This document shows positions 59,450 through 64,000 of a DNA stretch of 64,000 bases, piece after piece. The notes under the pieces are model-generated. The model was not told where the DNA came from and searched no databases. It worked only from the letters and a program-made list of their open reading frames with translations. The stretch spans positions 6,758,001 to 6,822,000 of the forward strand of contig JAPFFF010000003.1 of assembly GCA_039105265.1 (NCBI GenBank), written 5' to 3'. The position numbers were made by a program, and so were the translations under genes. Within the stretch, counting starts at the first letter, position 1. Every line of letters starts with the position of its first letter. This stretch comes from Tritrichomonas musculus (lineage: Eukaryota; Parabasalia; Tritrichomonadida; Tritrichomonadidae).

Positions 59450-62383
59450 ATGATAAAAAATGATGATTTTCAAAAACAAAATATTTGGGTTATTGGTTCT
59501 ACATCTCCATTAATTCATGCTAAATATCAACCTAATACTAGTCGTGGTCAAATTATTAATATCGCAATTTCAAAAACACACGTATATTTTGCAGTTAAAG
59601 ATCAAATTGGATCATTTAAAATTATAGGAACACCAGAAGAAATACCAGAAGATAAAATTACTTATGAACCAGCAAAAGATGTTGTTCAAGTTGTTTGTGG
59701 AAATGAATATGTTGCATATAGAACAATGACTGGAGAAATTTACGCACGTGGAAATCCATTTCCAGCAACTTTTACCAAAATTAAGAACAAAAAAGAAGCT
59801 GACATGCCGCCTGCAGTTTCTATCACAGGAACTCCATATTTTTTATTCGCAATCATAACTCAAGGACGTTTTTGTATTATTTCAGGAAATTCAGTCATAT
59901 ATCACAAAAAACGTAATGTTGACAGATGGTATATATCAAGCACAATGTTTCTGGGAACAGTTTTATTACTTGGACACACAGGTAGAGCTTATACCATGAG
60001 TTTTAATGAAAATAATCCAACCTTATCTAATACATTACAAGTTTTTTCTGAAGATCCATGCCTTTTTACATCTCTTTTTTCATGTCATGAATCATTATTT
60101 TTTTTAACCGTTAACGATTATGTTGTCTCATACGGATACAATCATCATGGCTGCTTAGGTGTTGGTCATGAAAATACAGTTAGCACTTTAGTTCGTTTTC
60201 ATCCACCGATGAACGGCGAGTCTATCTGCGAGATTGCTCCATCATCCGACTTTACATTTTTTCTTACTCAAAGTGGCAATTTATATGTATCTGGCCAGTC
60301 ACCATATGATAAAACCACCACTTCTCAACCTGTAATATTTAAACCACTCGAGGGTAAACGGATTACTCAAATTCGAACATGTGGAGCTATTTGCGTTGCT
60401 CTAGAAGGAGGACACAAAGATTACAACAGTACATCAACACCACCAGACAAATACAAATTATTTCCAATAACAATCGTTCCCACTTGCTATACCGGAATAT
60501 TAGGTGGCCCCATTCGTGTTCTTCCATATCCACCAGATTACACAAAATTCTGGTATCAACCTGGCGATATTGTTTCACGGAAAGAGACAAAAGGCAAAAT
60601 TATTGGCTTAAGCACAACAAAGCACCCAATTATCGGCATAGCCCATTTGAAACGCATTATGATCATTGAAACCGACAATTTTTCGAATGATGGCGATTTT
60701 ACTGACTTTTTGTTAAGAAGACCTGGCCATCACATGTTTCAAGCTTCTTTGCAGTCCAAAAATGCAATCTATTTAGACATCAGTAACTCAGTTATCAGCA
60801 AATTTGGCGGTTTTAACTTTGGCGACCTTGTTGAAACGAAAAGTGGGACACGCGGCATCGTTTTTGGCGCCAGAGGTGAATTTTTATGGATAAAACCGCT
60901 AAACACGACATTTGTTGTTAATGTCAAAGATAACGAACTTACTCTTCTATCTAGAAAAGTGAAAAGCAAAGATGATCTGAATGATAAAATTCATTCCAAT
61001 TCCAATTCCAACTCAGATTTAGACTTGGAATTTGTTGCCAATTCAAACAGCAGTAACATCAACATTGATCTTCTTTTGAATGCTGATAATTCATCAGCAG
61101 CGACATCATCATCTTCAGTAGCCGCCGCCGCCGCTGCAACCGTAGCAGCCGAAACACTTGACCATTCACCGTCCAAATGCGATTTGGTTCCTTTTGACAT
61201 CAGCGAGAATGAACGTTTTTGGGGACATTTAATAAAAGACGAAAAAGACGATGAAAAACCGCCACTTGATTCAGAACTTGATTTTGAGTCACAAGTCAAT
61301 AAGAATGACATTTTCTTCCTCCCAGAACTCGGCCTGTGCTACATGATTGGCTACACAGACGAGAAGCTCTACTTCTACAAGCGAATCGATGAATCGCAGT
61401 GCTACATCAAGAGCAAGATACGGGCGCCAATGGTCCGAAAGTTTAAAAAAGACATTTCACATCACAAGTCATTCTCAAAAAGTGAAGTGACCGATAATGA
61501 CAACGATAGCGAACGGTTTGTATCGTCCCATCTTTCTGTTTCTCATCTTCCTTCTTCTGATTCACTGATTGTTCTTTCTGACATGTCTGCAATTGACGGT
61601 TTGGTGACCAACTATGAAGAAACTGCTAATAAAGGCTTCCTCCCTTATGACAGGATATTGACACCAAAAGGTTACGCAACTGTCCTTGGCATTCACTCTG
61701 AAAAAGTGGTGGCAATGACGGACGAAATGTACGTCTCTAATTCACTGGCTGACGTATTCTCAACAGAAGAAGTCGAGATGGTCGCTAAAGTGGACAATAA
61801 GCCCTGTCTCAAAAAGTTCAAAGCGGTGTCAAAACCGTCAAAACCTCTCAAATCTTCAAAAAGTGATAATTCTGAGAAAAAAGAGGAAATTCAACTGCTG
61901 ATAAACGTATCTGCTTTTATTGACCAGGAAATGATCGTTCAAGATCGAGTATCAATTATTGACCTCGACGATAAGGTTTTGTATGGGTTCGTGGCTGGCA
62001 TCAGTAATGATGAAAATAATACTATTTATGTAATGATGGATAATGAAGACTTTGTTCGTCCTCTAACTAGTCGTCACAAACTTGTTGCGAGATACCTTCA
62101 TATAATGGCAAATGAAATCGGAATGGACCACAAAAATAACAAAAATACAATTTTTTATAAGTCTTTGATGCACTTCGCTGGATCATTCGTGAAACCTGGC
62201 GATGTAATCTGCCATGATAAAACTATGGTTAGAAGTACTGTTTGTGGAATAACTTCATCTGGTGACCTCGCTTTGAGACCTGCCGGATTCGATGATAATG
62301 GATTTTTTGCTTTGGACTTTTTGAGCATTGGATACAAAAATATAAAATATGATGTGCCAACAGTTAGAAAAATTCAAAAATAA
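59450..62383 (+). CDS. RCC1-type beta-propeller protein with six C-terminal small-barrel-like repeats
   Basis: I take ATG 59450-59452 as the start (977 residues); the TTG four codons earlier is not a likely start. Residues about 5-335 are weak RCC1 repeats, best seen in VVSYGYNHHGCLGVGHENTV and the strand pattern of GNLYVSGQS and EIYARGNP. The C-terminal half has six segments of the pattern D-x-(I/V)-x4-G-x4-(I/V)-x-G-x5-(I/V/L): near residues 370 (PGDIVSRKETKGKIIG), 457, 618, 732, 830 and 915 (PGDVICHDKT). They resemble KOW/Tudor-like barrels. A Ser/Asn/Ala-rich linker (about 517-570) lies between the second and third. Propellers of this type act as interaction platforms or exchange factors; no GTPase partner can be named. 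GC content rises toward the 3' half. Stop TAA, no break. Confidence 0.75.
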   Translation: MIKNDDFQKQNIWVIGSTSPLIHAKYQPNTSRGQIINIAISKTHVYFAVKDQIGSFKIIGTPEEIPEDKITYEPAKDVVQVVCGNEYVAYRTMTGEIYARGNPFPATFTKIKNKKEADMPPAVSITGTPYFLFAIITQGRFCIISGNSVIYHKKRNVDRWYISSTMFLGTVLLLGHTGRAYTMSFNENNPTLSNTLQVFSEDPCLFTSLFSCHESLFFLTVNDYVVSYGYNHHGCLGVGHENTVSTLVRFHPPMNGESICEIAPSSDFTFFLTQSGNLYVSGQSPYDKTTTSQPVIFKPLEGKRITQIRTCGAICVALEGGHKDYNSTSTPPDKYKLFPITIVPTCYTGILGGPIRVLPYPPDYTKFWYQPGDIVSRKETKGKIIGLSTTKHPIIGIAHLKRIMIIETDNFSNDGDFTDFLLRRPGHHMFQASLQSKNAIYLDISNSVISKFGGFNFGDLVETKSGTRGIVFGARGEFLWIKPLNTTFVVNVKDNELTLLSRKVKSKDDLNDKIHSNSNSNSDLDLEFVANSNSSNINIDLLLNADNSSAATSSSSVAAAAAATVAAETLDHSPSKCDLVPFDISENERFWGHLIKDEKDDEKPPLDSELDFESQVNKNDIFFLPELGLCYMIGYTDEKLYFYKRIDESQCYIKSKIRAPMVRKFKKDISHHKSFSKSEVTDNDNDSERFVSSHLSVSHLPSSDSLIVLSDMSAIDGLVTNYEETANKGFLPYDRILTPKGYATVLGIHSEKVVAMTDEMYVSNSLADVFSTEEVEMVAKVDNKPCLKKFKAVSKPSKPLKSSKSDNSEKKEEIQLLINVSAFIDQEMIVQDRVSIIDLDDKVLYGFVAGISNDENNTIYVMMDNEDFVRPLTSRHKLVARYLHIMANEIGMDHKNNKNTIFYKSLMHFAGSFVKPGDVICHDKTMVRSTVCGITSSGDLALRPAGFDDNGFFALDFLSIGYKNIKYDVPTVRKIQK

Positions 62384-62651
62384 GGTTCTTATTTGTTATT
62401 ATTAATTGTAATTTTTTTTTTTTACATATTATTGTATATATTGTGTTTTTATTTAAAACTATTTTTTTTTTTTTTTTTTTTTTTTTTGATCTAATGAACA
62501 ATAGTTTTAAATTTAATATTTTTTATTTTCGTTAATCGAGGTATTTCAAAAAAAACATTGTTGATTAAAATGTGAACTTTTTGAATATGAATTCTGGCAA
62601 CACTCAAAATTGTTAGCAATTGAAAATTTTGTAATCCAAAATTTTTGATTT
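62384..62651. other. Short spacer between RCC1-like and METTL25-like genes
   Basis: Contains a pure T run of about 26 bases (62462-62487) 190 bp before the next ATG. No other feature. Confidence 0.6.
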
Positions 62652-64000
62652 ATGAGCAGAGTTCTTACTCCTCTTCCAGGGGGAAAAATATTTGAAGGTA
62701 CTATTGATGAATATTTCCCTCATGCTTACGAATTTTTCGAATCTTTTTATGCTTATGTAACTAAATGGAAGAATTTATTTGAACCTTTTGCACTTGACAT
62801 TTGGTCTTTGGATACTGGGTCATTACTTGATCCAACATGGGCAGCAGATCTCAATAAAATATTTACTGATAAAGAATTTCACGATAAAATATATGAAAAT
62901 GGAGATTATTCAATTATAGAATCAGATTCTTTAAGACAATTTTTTGAAGATTCCAAAAATCTTATTCTTGTTCGTGATACAACTCTAAAAGAGCCAATTG
63001 ATGTAATGAAATGGAGATCCCTTCAAGGAATGTCAGCTTTTGATAAATCACAAGAAGTGATTACTCTTTCATATGCAATTGACTTACTTCTTCAACACTG
63101 CTATAAGCTCGATGATTCAATATTTCACGGAACAGCTTTTCATAAAGCTCTTGAAGACATTTTGAAACATACAGCTCCCATTCCAGATGATAAGAAAATT
63201 CCTATTAAAAGAGAAAACCTTGACTTTATTGATGTTGGCGCTGGAAAAGGATACTTTTCAGTTTTTATGACGTCTGAAATGAGAATTCGAACCCTTACAA
63301 TTGAAGCTAGCATAGCTCATGCTTCTCATTTGAAAAATCGAATTGGGGCTCTTGCTTCGCAAAAAAGAGTTGATCCAAGTACTTTTGATCTCATGGACAT
63401 GTGCATTGGTTATATGACTACTCATACAAACGTTGAGGCAATACACCAAAGCGCAACAAAATATGAAGAATGGTCATCAAGAGTTGATCGTTTAAATAAA
63501 AGATCACCTGGCGAAAAAGATGAATTAAGTTATGCAGAACAGTCAGAAAAACCCAAAGTTATTCAGGGAGAGTTAGCTGTTGAAGTTGTTGCTGTTCCTG
63601 AATATGATTTAAGCCCTACCGAATACATTACAGTTGGATTGCACGCATGTGGCGACTTAAGCATTGTTACGCATGAAATAGCTCTTAATTCAAAGCAGCC
63701 ACGGGGCGCTATTTCTGTCCCTTGCTGCTATCAACATCTTTCTCAATCAAGAACGCCACTATTACCAGAAAATCAAAAAATAATTGATGCCCTTTATGGA
63801 GACAATGAGACAAAAAGACATAATTTACTTAATTATGCACTTTATGACTATGGAGTTGGATTTCAACAGCATGTGACTAGTATGAACATGTTTCTCGAAA
63901 GAGGCATCATTGAATGCTTCATCCCTCCACGGAATTCAATCAAAAAGATAAAGAAGAAGCATGAAGAAGATTTTGTTGAATACGTTCTACGCATTGCAAA
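62652..64000 (+). CDS. METTL25/RRNAD1-like SAM-dependent methyltransferase, C-terminus beyond right edge
   Basis: Open from ATG 62652 to the window end (449 codons). MSAFDKSQEV (about residue 130) matches the MS..K.HEV entry motif of this family. LDFIDVGAGKGYFS (about 190-203) is the Rossmann motif I that binds S-adenosylmethionine. YITVGLHACGDLS (about 326-338) and VPCCYQHLS (about 355-363) are hallmarks of the METTL25/RRNAD1 group (Methyltransf_32 type). Between motif I and VGLHACGDLS is a charged, poorly conserved stretch (about 255-310). The substrate is not well defined in this family (RNA or protein). Position and strand follow the RCC1-like gene with a 268-bp spacer. The window cuts it, so length is unknown. 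Confidence 0.85.
   Translation, partial: MSRVLTPLPGGKIFEGTIDEYFPHAYEFFESFYAYVTKWKNLFEPFALDIWSLDTGSLLDPTWAADLNKIFTDKEFHDKIYENGDYSIIESDSLRQFFEDSKNLILVRDTTLKEPIDVMKWRSLQGMSAFDKSQEVITLSYAIDLLLQHCYKLDDSIFHGTAFHKALEDILKHTAPIPDDKKIPIKRENLDFIDVGAGKGYFSVFMTSEMRIRTLTIEASIAHASHLKNRIGALASQKRVDPSTFDLMDMCIGYMTTHTNVEAIHQSATKYEEWSSRVDRLNKRSPGEKDELSYAEQSEKPKVIQGELAVEVVAVPEYDLSPTEYITVGLHACGDLSIVTHEIALNSKQPRGAISVPCCYQHLSQSRTPLLPENQKIIDALYGDNETKRHNLLNYALYDYGVGFQQHVTSMNMFLERGIIECFIPPRNSIKKIKKKHEEDFVEYVLRIA

Noticed and set aside
62462-62487. T run as an RNA polymerase III terminator
   Set aside because: No upstream RNA gene or box A/B sequence; homopolymer runs are common in these spacers (compare 33001-33022).

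Overview
The window looks like nuclear DNA of an AT-rich, intron-poor protist. A trichomonad (Parabasalia, Trichomonas/Tritrichomonas type) fits best. Every host gene is one uninterrupted exon, including reading frames of more than 3,500, 1,180 and 977 codons. The gene set is plainly eukaryotic: SmD3, a DYRK kinase, a CaMKK/LKB1-like kinase, a HEM/NAP1 WAVE-complex subunit, an RCC1-type propeller and a METTL25-type methyltransferase. The spaces between genes are very AT-rich and packed with DNA transposons, several nested in one another. The organism is an inference; no rRNA or tRNA was seen to anchor it.

Left third (1-10624): one giant minus-strand gene starts at 10624 and is still open at the left edge (about 3,540 codons in view). 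It has a coiled-coil head, a Ser/His/Asn-rich stretch, and a very long charged tail built from 62-residue and roughly 143-residue repeats that carry a recurring acidic-Ser/NLK-aromatic motif. From 10.7 to 18.4 kb there is no host gene, only terminal-inverted-repeat (TIR) elements. One 2.4-kb element has an 8-bp target duplication and contains two smaller TTAA-flanked elements that share a single TTAA.

Middle (18.4-47 kb): a plus-strand Ser/Thr kinase with a roughly 128-residue insert (18422-19978), more nested elements, then a small minus-strand group with SmD3 (28239-28613) and a short unknown protein (29044-29352). At 30808-35409 lies an apparently complete P/hAT-like DNA transposon with 8-bp target duplications and an RNase H-fold transposase gene, itself carrying a 1.5-kb nested element. 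At 36754-42708 is a 6-kb TIR element without a recognisable gene, holding two further elements.

Right part (47-64 kb): a fragment of a Helitron (Rep/HUH part), a broken Merlin/IS1595-type transposase, about 2.6 kb of decayed coding-like DNA, then an ordinary dense gene block. In that block a DYRK kinase (minus) and HEM/NAP1 (plus) diverge from a 234-bp shared spacer, followed by an RCC1-propeller protein with six C-terminal small-barrel-like repeats and the start of a METTL25/RRNAD1-like methyltransferase that runs off the right edge. The two kinases and HEM/NAP1 suggest signalling and actin control; SmD3 serves the spliceosome. Apart from the divergent pair, nothing suggests that neighbours act together.
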